The notes beneath the pieces are model-generated. The model searched no databases and was not told the DNA's origin. It worked only from the letters and a program-made list of their open reading frames with translations. Both the position numbers and the translations under genes were made by a program. Shown one piece after another: positions 51,003 through 59,994 of a DNA stretch of 64,000 nt. This stretch comes from Streptomyces sp. BA2. Its GTDB lineage: Bacteria; Actinomycetota; Actinomycetes; Streptomycetales; Streptomycetaceae. Positions within the stretch are counted from its first letter, which is position 1. Each line of letters begins with the position of its first letter. Where the stretch lies: positions 434,001 through 498,000 of the forward strand of contig NZ_WSRO01000001.1 of NCBI RefSeq assembly GCF_009769735.1, read 5' to 3'.

Positions 51003-52166
51003 ATGGAAGACGTCATGCGGGGGATTCGTACGCGCGGGGCATTGCAGCAGCCCGATTGGAGCGACCTTCTCCAAGTACGCGCGGTGGGCGAGGCACTTGC
51101 CGCACGCCCCCCACTCGTACGCGCCCACGACGTCTCCACGCTGCGGACGCTCCTGGGTGAAGTGGCGCTCGGCCGGGCCATGGTGCTGCAGTCCGGGGAC
51201 TGCGCCGAGGACCCGGCGGAATGCACACGCGAGCACGTCGCACGCAAGGCCGCACTGCTCGGCCTGCTCGCCGAGACACTCGGCCTGATCACCCAGAAGC
51301 CCGTCGTGCGTGCGGGACGCATCGGGGGCCAGTTCGCCAAGCCCCGGTCCAAGCCCACGGAGGTCATCGACGGCGTCGAACTCCCCGTCTTCCGGGGCCA
51401 CATGGTCAACGGCCCGGATCCGGACCCCGAACAGCGCCGGCCCGATCCCCTGCGCATCCTCACCGGTTACATGGCCGCGGGCGACATCGTCGAACATCTC
51501 GGCTGGCGCGAACCCGCCCTGGGGGACCACCCGGTGTGGACCAGCCACGAGGCGCTTCTCCTCGACTACGAGATCCCCATGCTCCGCACCGACGAGTCGG
51601 GGCGGCTGTTCCTCGGCTCCGCCCACTGGCCGTGGATCGGTGAACGCACCCGCCAGGTCGAGGGCGCCCACGTCGCCCTGCTCGCCGAGGTGAGCAACCC
51701 GGTGGCGTGCAAGGTCGGTCCCGCCACGGAGCCCGACGAACTGCTCGCGCTGTGCGAGCGGCTCGACCCCTGGCACGAACCCGGGCGGCTCACCCTCATC
51801 GCGCGGATGGGAGCCGACGCCGTCACCGACCGGCTGCCGCGCCTCGTCGAAGCCGTACGCGGCGCGGGCCATCCCGTCATCTGGCTCAGCGACCCCATGC
51901 ACGGCAATACCGTCACGGCGCCGGGCGGCCACAAGACGCGGCTCGTGCGGACCGTTTCGCTCGAGGTCTCCCGCTTCGTCGAGGCCGTGCGCGGCGCCGG
52001 CGGCGTCCCCGGGGGACTGCACCTGGAGACCACACCCGACGACATCACCGAATGCGCCACCACCCAGGCCGACCTCGACTTCGTGGGCGAGCGCTACACC
52101 TCGCACTGCGACCCCCGCCTCAACGGGTGGCAGGCCAGAACCGTGGTCTCGTCCTGGACCGCCTGA
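51003..52166 (+). CDS. phzC: DAHP synthase, class II, phenazine type
   Basis: A 387-aa plant-type (class II) 3-deoxy-D-arabino-heptulosonate 7-phosphate synthase. Motifs: [18 protein letters not shown] (phosphoenolpyruvate/metal Cys region), [50 protein letters not shown] and HCDPRLNG at the end. It opens the shikimate pathway; a cluster-borne copy raises chorismate supply for phenazines. Start ATG 51003 has a GGAG site. The order phzC-D-E-F-G follows the usual phenazine operon. Homologues lack the N-terminal regulatory extension of housekeeping enzymes, so weak feedback control is expected. Confidence 0.93.
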   Translation: MEDVMRGIRTRGALQQPDWSDLLQVRAVGEALAARPPLVRAHDVSTLRTLLGEVALGRAMVLQSGDCAEDPAECTREHVARKAALLGLLAETLGLITQKPVVRAGRIGGQFAKPRSKPTEVIDGVELPVFRGHMVNGPDPDPEQRRPDPLRILTGYMAAGDIVEHLGWREPALGDHPVWTSHEALLLDYEIPMLRTDESGRLFLGSAHWPWIGERTRQVEGAHVALLAEVSNPVACKVGPATEPDELLALCERLDPWHEPGRLTLIARMGADAVTDRLPRLVEAVRGAGHPVIWLSDPMHGNTVTAPGGHKTRLVRTVSLEVSRFVEAVRGAGGVPGGLHLETTPDDITECATTQADLDFVGERYTSHCDPRLNGWQARTVVSSWTA

Positions 52167-52186
52167 GCCACCCAGGAAGTGGAGCC

Positions 52187-52810
52187 ATGACCGGCATACC
52201 CTCCATCAGCCCGTACCCGCTGCCCGCCGAGGGCGACGTGCCCCCACCCGTCGTGCGGTGGACCGCCGAACCCCACCGGTCGGTCCTCCTCGTACACGAC
52301 ATGCAGCGGTACTTCCTCAAGCCGTTCCCCGACACGCTGCGCCGTCAACTGGTCAGTAACGCGGCTCTGTTGCGCGACCGCTGCGCCGCCCTTGACGTCC
52401 CGGTCGCCTACACCGCACAGCCGGGCGGCATGACCGACGAGCAACGCGGTCTGCTCAAGGACTTCTGGGGCCCCGGCATGCGACCCGAACCCGAGGACCG
52501 CCAAGTGGTCGACGCCCTCGCGCCGGCCGAGGACGACTGGCTGCTCACCAAGTGGCGCTACAGCGCGTTCTTCCGGACCGACCTGCTCCAGCGGATGCGC
52601 GCCGAGGGCCGCGACCAGCTCATCCTGTGCGGCGTCTACGCCCACGTGGGTGTGCTCGCCACCGCCGTCGAGGCCTTCACGAACGACATACAGCCGTTCT
52701 TCGTCGCGGACGCCACGGCCGACTTCTCTCAGAGCCATCACCGTTCGGCACTCCACTACGCCGCCGAGCGCTGCGCCCTCGTCACCACGGTCAAGGGAGT
52801 GTTCGCGTGA
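52187..52810 (+). CDS. phzD: 2-Amino-2-deoxyisochorismatase
   Basis: The 207-aa isochorismatase-fold enzyme is very close to Phz[15 protein letters not shown] with the catalytic Asp near residue 37, [14 protein letters not shown] with the catalytic Lys, and [18 protein letters not shown], where the usual family Cys is replaced as in PhzD. It hydrolyses 2-amino-2-deoxyisochorismate to trans-2,3-dihydro-3-hydroxyanthranilic acid (DHHA) and pyruvate. Twenty bp after phzC, and overlapping phzE (GTGA). Confidence 0.96.
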   Translation: MTGIPSISPYPLPAEGDVPPPVVRWTAEPHRSVLLVHDMQRYFLKPFPDTLRRQLVSNAALLRDRCAALDVPVAYTAQPGGMTDEQRGLLKDFWGPGMRPEPEDRQVVDALAPAEDDWLLTKWRYSAFFRTDLLQRMRAEGRDQLILCGVYAHVGVLATAVEAFTNDIQPFFVADATADFSQSHHRSALHYAAERCALVTTVKGVFA

Positions 52811-54729
52811 CGTACGGTCAGCCCGCACCCCCCGGGCACGAGACAGCAGGCGACCTGCTCGACCAGGCGCTGAACGGGCAGCCGGAGGCCTTCGCCCTGC
52901 TGCACAGGCCCGGCACCGGGCCCGGCGTCGTGGAGGTCCTGACGGGCTCGGTGACCCTGCCCGCCACGCTCGCCGACATCCCGCTGCCCCCGGCCCAGGG
53001 CCCCGGCGCACACCATGAGGTCCTGGTCGTCCTGCCCTACCGGCAGCTGGCCGAGCGCGGCTTCGCCTGTGCCGACGACGGGACGCCCCTGGTGGCGATG
53101 ACCGTGACCGGCCAGCAGCACCTCCCGTTGGGCGAGGCGCTGGCCCGCCTTCCCGATGTGCCGACCCCGCTGGCCGGTGGCGAGTTCGACGTCGACGACC
53201 AGGCATACGAGGACGTGGTGCGCCGCGTGGTCAAGGAGATGATCGGGACAGGGGAGGGCGCGAACTTCGTCATCAAGCGCACGTTCGTCGCCGACATCAC
53301 GGACTACGGGCCACGCAGCGCCCCCGCGCTGTTCCGCCGGCTCCTCGAACGCGAATCCGGTGTCCACTGGACGTTCCTGATCCACACCGGCACCCGGACC
53401 CTGGTCGGCGCCTCCCCCGAACGGCACGTGAGCCTCCAGGGCGGCACGGCAGTGATGAACCCCATCAGCGGCACCTACCGCTACCCGCCCTCGGGCCCCA
53501 CGCTGTCGGGGGTGCTGGAGTTCCTCGGCGACCGGAAGGAGACCGACGAGCTGTACATGGTGCTCGACGAGGAACTCAAGATGATGGCCCGGATCTGTAC
53601 GGCGGGCGGCCGGGCCGTGGGCCCCTACCTCAAGGAAATGGCCAGGGTCGCGCACACCGAGTACTTCATCGAGGGCCGCACCGACCGCGACGTGCGCGAC
53701 ATCCTGCGCGAGACGATGTTCGCGCCCACGGTCACCGGCAGCCCACTGGAGAGCGCCTGCCGGACCATCCACCAGTACGAGCCGGGCGGCCGCGGCTACT
53801 ACAGCGGCGCCGCCGCGCTGATCGGGCGGGACGCCGACGGACAGCGCGTCATGGACTCCGCGATCCTCATCCGCACCGCGGACATCAGCCGGGAAGGGCG
53901 CATCGGCATCGGAGCGGGCGCCACCATCGTGCGGCACTCCGACCCCGCATCCGAGGCCGAGGAGACCCGCGCCAAGGCGGCAGGGCTCGTCGCCGCGCTG
54001 AACGGCGGCGGCAAGGAGCGCTTCGCCGACCATCCCAGCGTGCGCAGGGCACTGCGGCTGCGCAACGAACCCATCGCCGACTTCTGGCTCTCCGGCACCG
54101 GGACACGTACGCCGCCGCCGAGCCAACTGGCCGGGCGCAGTGTGCTCGTCGTGGACGCCGAGGACACCTTCACCTCGATGATCGACCAGCAGCTGCGTTC
54201 CCTGGGGCTGCGCGTGACAGTGCGACGCCATGACGAGGAGTACGCCTTCGACGGCCACGACCTGGTCGTGATGGGGCCGGGTCCCGGGGATCCGCAGGAG
54301 GCCGCGCATCCCAAGATGAGGCACCTGCACGCGGCGGTCGGCACATTGCTGCGCGAACGCCGGCCGTTCTTCGCCGTGTGCCTCAGCCATCAGGTCCTCG
54401 GCCTCCGGCTCGGCCTGCCGCTGCGCCGCAGGGAGGTGCCCAACCAGGGTGTGCAGAAGCGGATCGACCTCTTCGGCGCTGCCGAGCAGGTCGGCTTCTA
54501 CAACACCTTCTCGCTGGTCGGCGACCACGACGAGTTCGTCGCGGACGGCGTGGGCCCGGTCCGGGTGAGCCGGGACGCGGCCACCGGGGAAGTGCACGCG
54601 CTGCGCGGACCGGACTTCGCCTCCCTGCAGTTCCATGCCGAGTCCGTGCTCACCAGAGGGGGGCCGCGCATCATCGGCACGGCCCTGACCGGTCTGCTCA
54701 CACAGGCGAGGGTCCCTCGCGCGGCCTGA
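52807..54729 (+). CDS. phzE: 2-Amino-2-deoxyisochorismate synthase
   Basis: The 640-aa fusion combines a chorismate-binding anthranilate-synthase-like domain (about residues 100-420: [51 protein letters not shown]) and a class I glutamine amidotransferase (about 440-640: [13 protein letters not shown], the nucleophile Cys in [17 protein letters not shown], and a late His in LQFHAESVL). It adds ammonia from glutamine to chorismate. The GTG start overlaps the phzD stop. The domain order (synthase, then amidotransferase) is that of PhzE. Confidence 0.96.
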   Translation: MTYGQPAPPGHETAGDLLDQALNGQPEAFALLHRPGTGPGVVEVLTGSVTLPATLADIPLPPAQGPGAHHEVLVVLPYRQLAERGFACADDGTPLVAMTVTGQQHLPLGEALARLPDVPTPLAGGEFDVDDQAYEDVVRRVVKEMIGTGEGANFVIKRTFVADITDYGPRSAPALFRRLLERESGVHWTFLIHTGTRTLVGASPERHVSLQGGTAVMNPISGTYRYPPSGPTLSGVLEFLGDRKETDELYMVLDEELKMMARICTAGGRAVGPYLKEMARVAHTEYFIEGRTDRDVRDILRETMFAPTVTGSPLESACRTIHQYEPGGRGYYSGAAALIGRDADGQRVMDSAILIRTADISREGRIGIGAGATIVRHSDPASEAEETRAKAAGLVAALNGGGKERFADHPSVRRALRLRNEPIADFWLSGTGTRTPPPSQLAGRSVLVVDAEDTFTSMIDQQLRSLGLRVTVRRHDEEYAFDGHDLVVMGPGPGDPQEAAHPKMRHLHAAVGTLLRERRPFFAVCLSHQVLGLRLGLPLRRREVPNQGVQKRIDLFGAAEQVGFYNTFSLVGDHDEFVADGVGPVRVSRDAATGEVHALRGPDFASLQFHAESVLTRGGPRIIGTALTGLLTQARVPRAA

Positions 54730-54794
54730 TCCGGCTCAGCAGTCGCCGGCGGCCGCACAGGCCGCCCGCACCCTTACGACGAGTGGGAGAAGTG

Positions 54795-55634
54795 ATGCAC
54801 ACGTACGTAGTCGTCGACGCGTTCGCGCGCCGGCCCCTGACCGGCAACCCGGTGGCTGTGTTCTTCGGGAGCGACGACCTGACCGCCGAGCAGATGCAGC
54901 ACATCGCACGGGAGATGAACCTCTCGGAGACGACGTTCGTGCTCAGCCCCCGGCAGCACGGCGACGACGCGCACGTGCGGATCTTCACCCCCGTCAACGA
55001 ACTCCCTTTCGCCGGCCACCCGTTGCTCGGCACCGCCATCGCCCTGGGGCAGCGCACCGACGCCGACCGGCTGCGGATCGAGACCGCCATGGGCGTGATC
55101 CCGTTCGAGCTGGAACGCGCGGACGGGAAGGCCGTCGCCGCGAGCATGCGCCAGCCGGTGCCCGTGTGGGAGCCCTTCGACCGCGTCGAGGAACTTCTCG
55201 AGGCGCTGGGCATCAGCGAGTCGGCGCTCCCGGTGGACATCTACCGCAACGGCCCGCGGCACGTCCTCGTCGGCCTCGAAAGCACCGAGGCACTGGCGAA
55301 GCTGGACCCCGACCACCGCGCCCTGTCCCGATTCCTCGACATGGCGGTCAACTGCTATGCGGGAGAGGGGAGTTCCTGGCGCAACCGCATGTTCTCGCCC
55401 GCATACGGGGTCGTGGAGGACGCCGCCACCGGTTCCGCCGCCGGGCCCATCGCCATTCATCTCGCCCGGCACGGCCTCGGTGCCTACGGGCAGCGCATCG
55501 AGATCACTCAGGGCGTCGAGATCGGCCGGCCCTCACCCATGGGTGCGCTCGTGCACGGCGAGGGCGACCGGGTCGACTCCGTCGAGGTCTTCGGCCACGG
55601 GGTCGTAGCGATCGAAGGGGTGCTCCATGTCTGA
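54795..55634 (+). CDS. phzF: DHHA isomerase
   Basis: The 279-aa protein has the two-lobed diaminopimelate-epimerase-like fold of PhzF: VVDAFARRPLTGNPVAVFF at the start, the catalytic Glu in EMNLSETTFVLS near residue 45, PFAGHPLLGTAIAL, and GVVEDAATGSAAGPIAIHL. It isomerises DHHA to the reactive aminoketone that dimerises to the phenazine skeleton. The ATG follows GAGAAG. Its end overlaps phzG by eight bases. Confidence 0.96.
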   Translation: MHTYVVVDAFARRPLTGNPVAVFFGSDDLTAEQMQHIAREMNLSETTFVLSPRQHGDDAHVRIFTPVNELPFAGHPLLGTAIALGQRTDADRLRIETAMGVIPFELERADGKAVAASMRQPVPVWEPFDRVEELLEALGISESALPVDIYRNGPRHVLVGLESTEALAKLDPDHRALSRFLDMAVNCYAGEGSSWRNRMFSPAYGVVEDAATGSAAGPIAIHLARHGLGAYGQRIEITQGVEIGRPSPMGALVHGEGDRVDSVEVFGHGVVAIEGVLHV

Positions 55635-56283
55635 CCTGACGTCCACGCGATCCGAGTCGCTCACCGGCACGGTCGAGGCCGGCTTCCCCGAGTTCCTCGC
55701 GCCGCCCGCCCGGCCGATGGAGCTGCTGGCCGCGTGGCTGGACGACAGCGCCGCGCAGGGGGTGCGGGAGCCGCGCGCCCTGGCCCTGGCCACCGCCGAC
55801 GCCCGCGGCCGCACCTCGTCGCGCACCGTGGTGGTCTCCTCGGTCACGGGCGCCGGCATCGTCTTCACGACCCACGCAGACAGCCAGAAGGGCCGCGAAC
55901 TGGCCCAGAATCCCTGGGCGTCCGGCGTCCTGTACTGGCGGGAGACCAGCCGGCAGATCACGTTCGCCGGCCCCGTGCACCGGCTGCCCGACGCCGATGC
56001 GGAGGCCCTGTGGTCCGCGCGCCCCGTCTTCACCCACGCCATGACCACCGCATCGCGGCAGAGCCGGCCGGTGGCCGGCCTCGACCACCTCGCCGAACTG
56101 CGGGCCGCGGCCCTGGAACTCGGCGAGCCGCAGCGACCGCTGCCGCGCCCCCCGACGTACGCGGCCTACCGACTGGCCCCCGCCTGCGTGGAGTTCTGGG
56201 CCAACGGCACCGACCGGCTGCACGAACGGCTGCGCTACGACCGCACCGACATCGGCTGGGAGATCAGCCGGCTCCAGCCCTGA
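55627..56283 (+). CDS. phzG: FMN-dependent phenazine oxidase (PNPOx-like)
   Basis: The 218-aa split-barrel flavoprotein resembles pyridoxamine-phosphate oxidase. FMN contacts are seen in ALALATADARGRTSSRTVVV, VFTTHADSQKGRELAQNP and LYWRETSRQITFAG, and the C-terminal FWANGTDRLHERLRYDRT matches PhzG. It oxidises hexahydro- and tetrahydrophenazine carboxylates towards phenazine-1-carboxylic or -1,6-dicarboxylic acid. It is the last plus-strand gene of the C-D-E-F-G run; a strong hairpin follows. Confidence 0.94.
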   Translation: MSDLTSTRSESLTGTVEAGFPEFLAPPARPMELLAAWLDDSAAQGVREPRALALATADARGRTSSRTVVVSSVTGAGIVFTTHADSQKGRELAQNPWASGVLYWRETSRQITFAGPVHRLPDADAEALWSARPVFTHAMTTASRQSRPVAGLDHLAELRAAALELGEPQRPLPRPPTYAAYRLAPACVEFWANGTDRLHERLRYDRTDIGWEISRLQP

Positions 56284-56297
56284 CAGCGGCGACCACG

Positions 56298-56349
56298 CGA
56301 AAAGGCCCGCGCCGTCCGGCCGAAAGGCTGGACGGCGGGGGCCTTTTCG
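56298..56349. terminator. Bidirectional terminator between phzG and a methyltransferase gene
   Basis: A long stem (CGAAAAGGCCC...GCCGTCC pairing with GGACGGC...GGGCCTTTTCG) around a CGAAAG-type loop, with A- and T-runs at its two ends, lies between convergent genes. Confidence 0.8.
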
Positions 56350-56366
56350 TCGTTCTCCCGTGGTGC

Positions 56367-57446
56367 TCAGCCGGCTACGACCGCCTCGGCCACGGACGCG
56401 TGCGGCGAGGGCTCCAGGAAGCGGGTGACCGAGAATCCGGCCGCCGTGAGCAGCGCCTCGTACTCCGCTCGCGTGCGGCCCCTGCCGTTCAGGACCGTCA
56501 TCATCAGCATGTCGATGGTCTTCCCCGGGTGGGGCTCGTTGCCGGCCGGGATCATGGCGTTGACGGCCAGCAGCCGTCCGTGCGCGGGCATGGCACGGCG
56601 GCAGGACCGCAGGATGCTCACGCACCGCTCGTCCGGCCAGCTGGCCAGCACGTGCTTGAGGAGATAGACGTCGGCGCCGGCCGGCACGGAGGTGAAGAAG
56701 TCACCAGGCTCGGCCTTCCAGCGTCCGGCCAGTTCCGGGGTGTCGAGGACGTGCCCGGCCACCACGGTCTCCAGGTCGAACAGGGTGCCCGTCAGATGCG
56801 GGTTGCGCCGCAGGACCGCGCGCAGCAGACCTCCGCGCCCGCCGCCCACGTCGACGACGCTGCGCGCCGCGGAGAAGTCGCAGGCCTCGGCGATGCCGTT
56901 GCTCAGCGCCTCGGAGAACGCCGCCATGCTGGAGTTGAAGGCCGCGCCGAAATCCCGGTCAGTGGCGACGTAGTCGTAGAAGGGGGTGCCGTAGAGATCC
57001 TCGAAGGCGGTGGTGCCGGTGCGTACGGCGTCGTGCAGGTGGCCGGCCGACTGCCAGAAGGGCGCCTCGCCGCGCACCATGATGTAGTCGCGCAGCGACC
57101 GCTCCGTGTGCGTGCGCAGCGGCTCGGCGAGCGGGGTGAGGTGGAAGCGGCCCTCCTCGTCCTCGCGGAAGACGCGCTTGGTGGCGAGGAACCGCAGGAG
57201 CCGGTACAGGTGCGGGCCGTTGACGTCCGTCGCCTCGGCGAGCTCGGCGGCGGTGCGCGGGCCGTCGGCCAGGTGGTCGGCGATGCCGAAGCGCGCGGCG
57301 GTGTGCAGGGCCGCCGAGTACACGTAGCCCAGGGCGAGTTCGAGCAGCTCGCTCGTCACCTGCTCCGCGTCGGTGGCCTGACCGGTGCCGTGCGGGGTGC
57401 TGGACGTCTTCGGGACTTCTGTGGTCCCGGGGCGAGCGCCTGCCAT
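56367..57446 (-). CDS. SAM-dependent methyltransferase (COMT-like), phenazine side
   Basis: The ATG at 57446 is chosen (MAGARPGTTEV, GAGGGGAT site upstream). The 359-aa protein has a winged-helix dimerisation domain (ALGYVYSAALHTAARFGIAD, DVNGPHLYRLLRFLATK) and a Rossmann domain with motif I VVDVGGGRGGLLRAVLRRNP, YLLKHVLASWPDERCVSILR and MIPAGNEPHPGK. Methyltransferases in other Streptomyces phenazine loci methylate the ring nitrogen or carboxyl/hydroxyl groups. Lying between phzG and phzA/B, it probably acts on a phenazine, though service to the naphthoquinone cannot be ruled out. Confidence 0.87.
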   Translation of the reverse strand: MAGARPGTTEVPKTSSTPHGTGQATDAEQVTSELLELALGYVYSAALHTAARFGIADHLADGPRTAAELAEATDVNGPHLYRLLRFLATKRVFREDEEGRFHLTPLAEPLRTHTERSLRDYIMVRGEAPFWQSAGHLHDAVRTGTTAFEDLYGTPFYDYVATDRDFGAAFNSSMAAFSEALSNGIAEACDFSAARSVVDVGGGRGGLLRAVLRRNPHLTGTLFDLETVVAGHVLDTPELAGRWKAEPGDFFTSVPAGADVYLLKHVLASWPDERCVSILRSCRRAMPAHGRLLAVNAMIPAGNEPHPGKTIDMLMMTVLNGRGRTRAEYEALLTAAGFSVTRFLEPSPHASVAEAVVAG

Positions 57447-57652
57447 CGGTGAGATCCCCTCTTGTGCCGAGCGAATTGTGCCGTGCGAAGTCCAGGGGTG
57501 CACAGGTCGTGCACGAGGCCCGGCGTGCGCGTCCAAGCCTCCCCCCGGCCCATCGCGTTCCGCTTGAGCGGCGCGTGAGCGCGGGCCTCTCCCGGCCGTG
57601 GGCGCTCGAACACCGCTCGACCTGGCCCCGAGGCGCGGGAACGATGATTCCG

Positions 57653-57672
57653 CGTGTTCGGCAGAAAACACG
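57653..57672. promoter_or_regulatory. Inverted repeat CGTGTT-N8-AACACG before phzA/B
   Basis: The dyad ends 15 bases before the phzA/B-like start codon and touches its leader. It could be an operator or a structure affecting translation. It was seen once only. Confidence 0.3.
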
Positions 57673-57687
57673 TCGCTTGGGGGATCC

Positions 57688-58176
57688 ATGGCTCAGGACG
57701 CACCGCACGGCTTCACCGACGCCGCCGACCTGCGGCGCAAGAACCGTGCCACCGTCGAGAGGTATCTGGCGGACACGAAGGGGCAGGCCCGTCTGAACCG
57801 GCACGAGCTGTTCGTCGAGCACGGCAGCGGCGGTCTGTGGACCAACGACACAGGCAAGCCCATCGTCATCAGCGGCCGTGACCGGCTCGCCGAGCACGGG
57901 GTGTGGTCGCTGGAGATGTTCCCGGACTGGGAGTGGTACAACATCCAGGTCTTCGAGACGCAGGACCCCGACTTCTTCTGGGTCGAGTGCGACGGACACG
58001 GAAAGATCCGCTTCCCCGGCTATCCCGAGGGCTACTACGAGAACCACTTCCTGCACTCCTTCGCGCTCGACGACGGAAAGATCGTGCAGAACCGTGAGTT
58101 CATGAACCCCTTCGAGCAGTTGCGGGCGCTCGGCATTCCCGTCCCGACGATCAAGCGCGAGGGAATCCCCACCTGA
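57688..58176 (+). CDS. phzB: Phenazine scaffold condensation protein PhzA/B
   Basis: The 162-aa protein of the ketosteroid-isomerase/NTF2 fold is a clear PhzA/B: RKNRATVERYLADTKGQAR, RHELFVEHGSGGLWTNDTG, EMFPDWEWYNIQVFETQDP, FPGYPEGYYENHFLHSF and NREFMNPFEQLRALGI. It binds two aminoketones and promotes their condensation to the tricyclic skeleton. Only one copy is present, as is usual outside the pseudomonads, which have phzA and phzB. It is separated from phzC-G by a methyltransferase gene on the other strand, so it needs its own promoter. Confidence 0.95.
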   Translation: MAQDAPHGFTDAADLRRKNRATVERYLADTKGQARLNRHELFVEHGSGGLWTNDTGKPIVISGRDRLAEHGVWSLEMFPDWEWYNIQVFETQDPDFFWVECDGHGKIRFPGYPEGYYENHFLHSFALDDGKIVQNREFMNPFEQLRALGIPVPTIKREGIPT

Positions 58177-58244
58177 CCGGCGACCGGACCCGGCGGCGAT
58201 GCACGCGCAGGCGCCGCCACCAGGTCCGGCCGGCTGACGAGACG

Positions 58245-58709
58245 TCAGCCGATCAGATAGTTCTGGATCGTCGGGGAGAGGAGCTCGATCAGCTCCTCGG
58301 GCGACGCCGACGCGATCGGCTCGAGCTCCAGGACGTAGCGGTACATGACCACGCCCCAGACCTGCGCCGCCGCCGCGTTGATGTTGATCACCGGCACGCC
58401 GAGCGTCTCGGCCACCTGGTCGATGTCCATCGGCCGGTCCTCGAGCGCGATGCCCACCTGCGCGAAGAGGAACGAGTACAGGAACGTGCGGAGCGCCTCC
58501 GCGCCTTCCTTGGTGTTGGTCGCGTGCGCCAGGTTCGCCAGGAGCTTGGGCCGCATCTCGGGGTTCTCCCACCGGGCGAGAGCCGACTGCAGGAGGCTCT
58601 CGCCCAGCCGTTCGCGCGGGCCGCTGAGCGACTGAGCACTGGCCTTGGCGAGCGCGTCCCCGAGCTCGTTCAGGGCGGCAGTGCTCTCGGTCTTCGTGGT
58701 CTCGGACAT
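58245..58709 (-). CDS. TetR C-terminal ligand-domain protein lacking the DNA-binding domain
   Basis: The ATG at 58709 has AGAGAGG in front and lies 17 bp after the methyltransferase stop, so the two are co-transcribed. The 154-aa product matches the C-terminal half of actinobacterial TetR regulators: SALARWENPEMRPKLLANLA, GAEALRTFLYSFLFAQ, and the family-typical MYRYVLELEPIASASPEELI-type end. It begins at this domain with a short Ser/Thr-rich lead and has no helix-turn-helix. It cannot bind DNA by itself; it may sequester a ligand, form mixed dimers with a full TetR protein, or have been recruited as an enzyme or chaperone. No upstream HTH fragment exists, because the upstream DNA is an intact methyltransferase gene. 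Confidence 0.75.
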   Translation of the reverse strand: MSETTKTESTAALNELGDALAKASAQSLSGPRERLGESLLQSALARWENPEMRPKLLANLAHATNTKEGAEALRTFLYSFLFAQVGIALEDRPMDIDQVAETLGVPVININAAAAQVWGVVMYRYVLELEPIASASPEELIELLSPTIQNYLIG

Positions 58710-58726
58710 GTAAACCTCTCTAGTCG

Positions 58727-59797
58727 TCACGCGACCTTCGTCGCGCAGAGAATCGCCTCCACAGGGAGGGCGTTCTTCGGCATCTCGGCGGGGTCCTCGG
58801 CCAGCGCCTTGGTGACCTTGAACCCGCACTCCTCGATCCAGCGCTGCCACGTCGACAGCTTCTGCGGCCCGCCCTGGCCCATGGCGCAGCCGATGAAGAA
58901 GCTGGGGTAGAAGTCGACGGTGTAGTTGTCGGGGTCCTTGAGGTTCTCGGGGAACACCGGGACCAGGACATTGATCGTCCCGCCGGCCTCCAGCGACCGG
59001 TGGACGCCTTCGAGGATCCTGAACACGTCGCTCTTGTCGAACATGGGCAGGAAGTGCTTGATCAGTACGGTGTCGAAACCCTTCGGCACTTCCTTGAAGA
59101 CGTCACCGCCGATGAACGAGCAGTGCTCCTCGACGCCATGGGTCCGGAAGTTCTCCAGGCACTCCTTCTCCTTCGCCGGCAGGTCGAAGGTGGTGACCTT
59201 CAGTCCGGGGGAGGCCTTGTGCCGGTAGGTGTGGATCGCTCCGAGGCCCGTGTTGCCCGCGAGGTCGAGGACCTGGGCGCCGGAGGGTATGTCGACGTTG
59301 CCGAAGAACCAGGGGTCGATGTGCGCGGTGGCGGTGTTCATCAACCGCGCCCAGGACGCGCGCAGTTCGTCGTGCTCGGCCAGCGCGTTGTAGAGGTCGC
59401 CCTCGGAGCCGTAGATCTCGCGCAGACCGACTGTGGTGCCGCTGCGCACGCTCTCGGTGAGGTAGAAGAGCTGCCGGAGCGTGACCATCTTGATCATGTC
59501 CATATCGGCGAGCACGAGCCGCGTGTCGTTCTCGCCGAGGTCCGCGAGTGCGTCGAGGGTGTAGGCGCCTGAGTCCTCGTCGTACGCGATGAAGCTCTCC
59601 TTGACCAGCAGGAGAAGGAGCTGTTCCACGGCGTCCGGCTTGGCGCCGACGGCCTTGCCCAGCTCGTCCGCGGTCAGACCGGGGCTCTCCCGGAGCCGGT
59701 CGATGATGCCGAGCTCGAAGCAGGACAGCAGGCTCATGAACCGCGAGGGGCCCACCATGTATTCACGGAACCGCGCGAGTGTGGCATCTGACGTCAT
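58727..59797 (-). CDS. SAM-dependent methyltransferase B (paralogue of the gene at 33.5 kb)
   Basis: A 356-aa enzyme with the same length and layout as methyltransferase A, with motif I QVLDLAGNTGLGAIHTYRHK. The first ~85 codons and ~20 bp of the leader are nearly identical in DNA to copy A; then the sequences diverge (DALADLGENDTRLVLAD here against DALADVAESDLRRALAY there). Substrate-lining residues in the middle and C-terminal part therefore differ, which suggests separate substrates, perhaps one quinone and one phenazine. It is preceded by a terminator that isolates it from the FAD monooxygenase gene. Confidence 0.88.
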   Translation of the reverse strand: MTSDATLARFREYMVGPSRFMSLLSCFELGIIDRLRESPGLTADELGKAVGAKPDAVEQLLLLLVKESFIAYDEDSGAYTLDALADLGENDTRLVLADMDMIKMVTLRQLFYLTESVRSGTTVGLREIYGSEGDLYNALAEHDELRASWARLMNTATAHIDPWFFGNVDIPSGAQVLDLAGNTGLGAIHTYRHKASPGLKVTTFDLPAKEKECLENFRTHGVEEHCSFIGGDVFKEVPKGFDTVLIKHFLPMFDKSDVFRILEGVHRSLEAGGTINVLVPVFPENLKDPDNYTVDFYPSFFIGCAMGQGGPQKLSTWQRWIEECGFKVTKALAEDPAEMPKNALPVEAILCATKVA

Positions 59798-59914
59798 TGC
59801 AGTGATCCCTTTCGATCCCGGTTTCGATCCCGATGCGCACCTCGACGAGGAGCACGTGGTCGACGGCGTGTACCGCCGCGCCGTTCGCGGCGCGGCGGGT
59901 CCGGCCAACGCAAA

Positions 59915-59951
59915 GGACCGGGCAGCCCGCGGTACACGGGCTGCCCGGTCC
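59915..59951 (-). terminator. Perfect 15-bp-stem hairpin after the FAD monooxygenase gene
   Basis: GGACCGGGCAGCCCG and its exact complement flank a 7-base loop, 44 bp beyond the monooxygenase stop, in the gap before methyltransferase B. It should end the monooxygenase transcript. Confidence 0.75.
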
Positions 59952-59994
59952 CTTCCGGCGTTGGACCTGCCGGCAAGGTGGAACTGTGTTCAGC

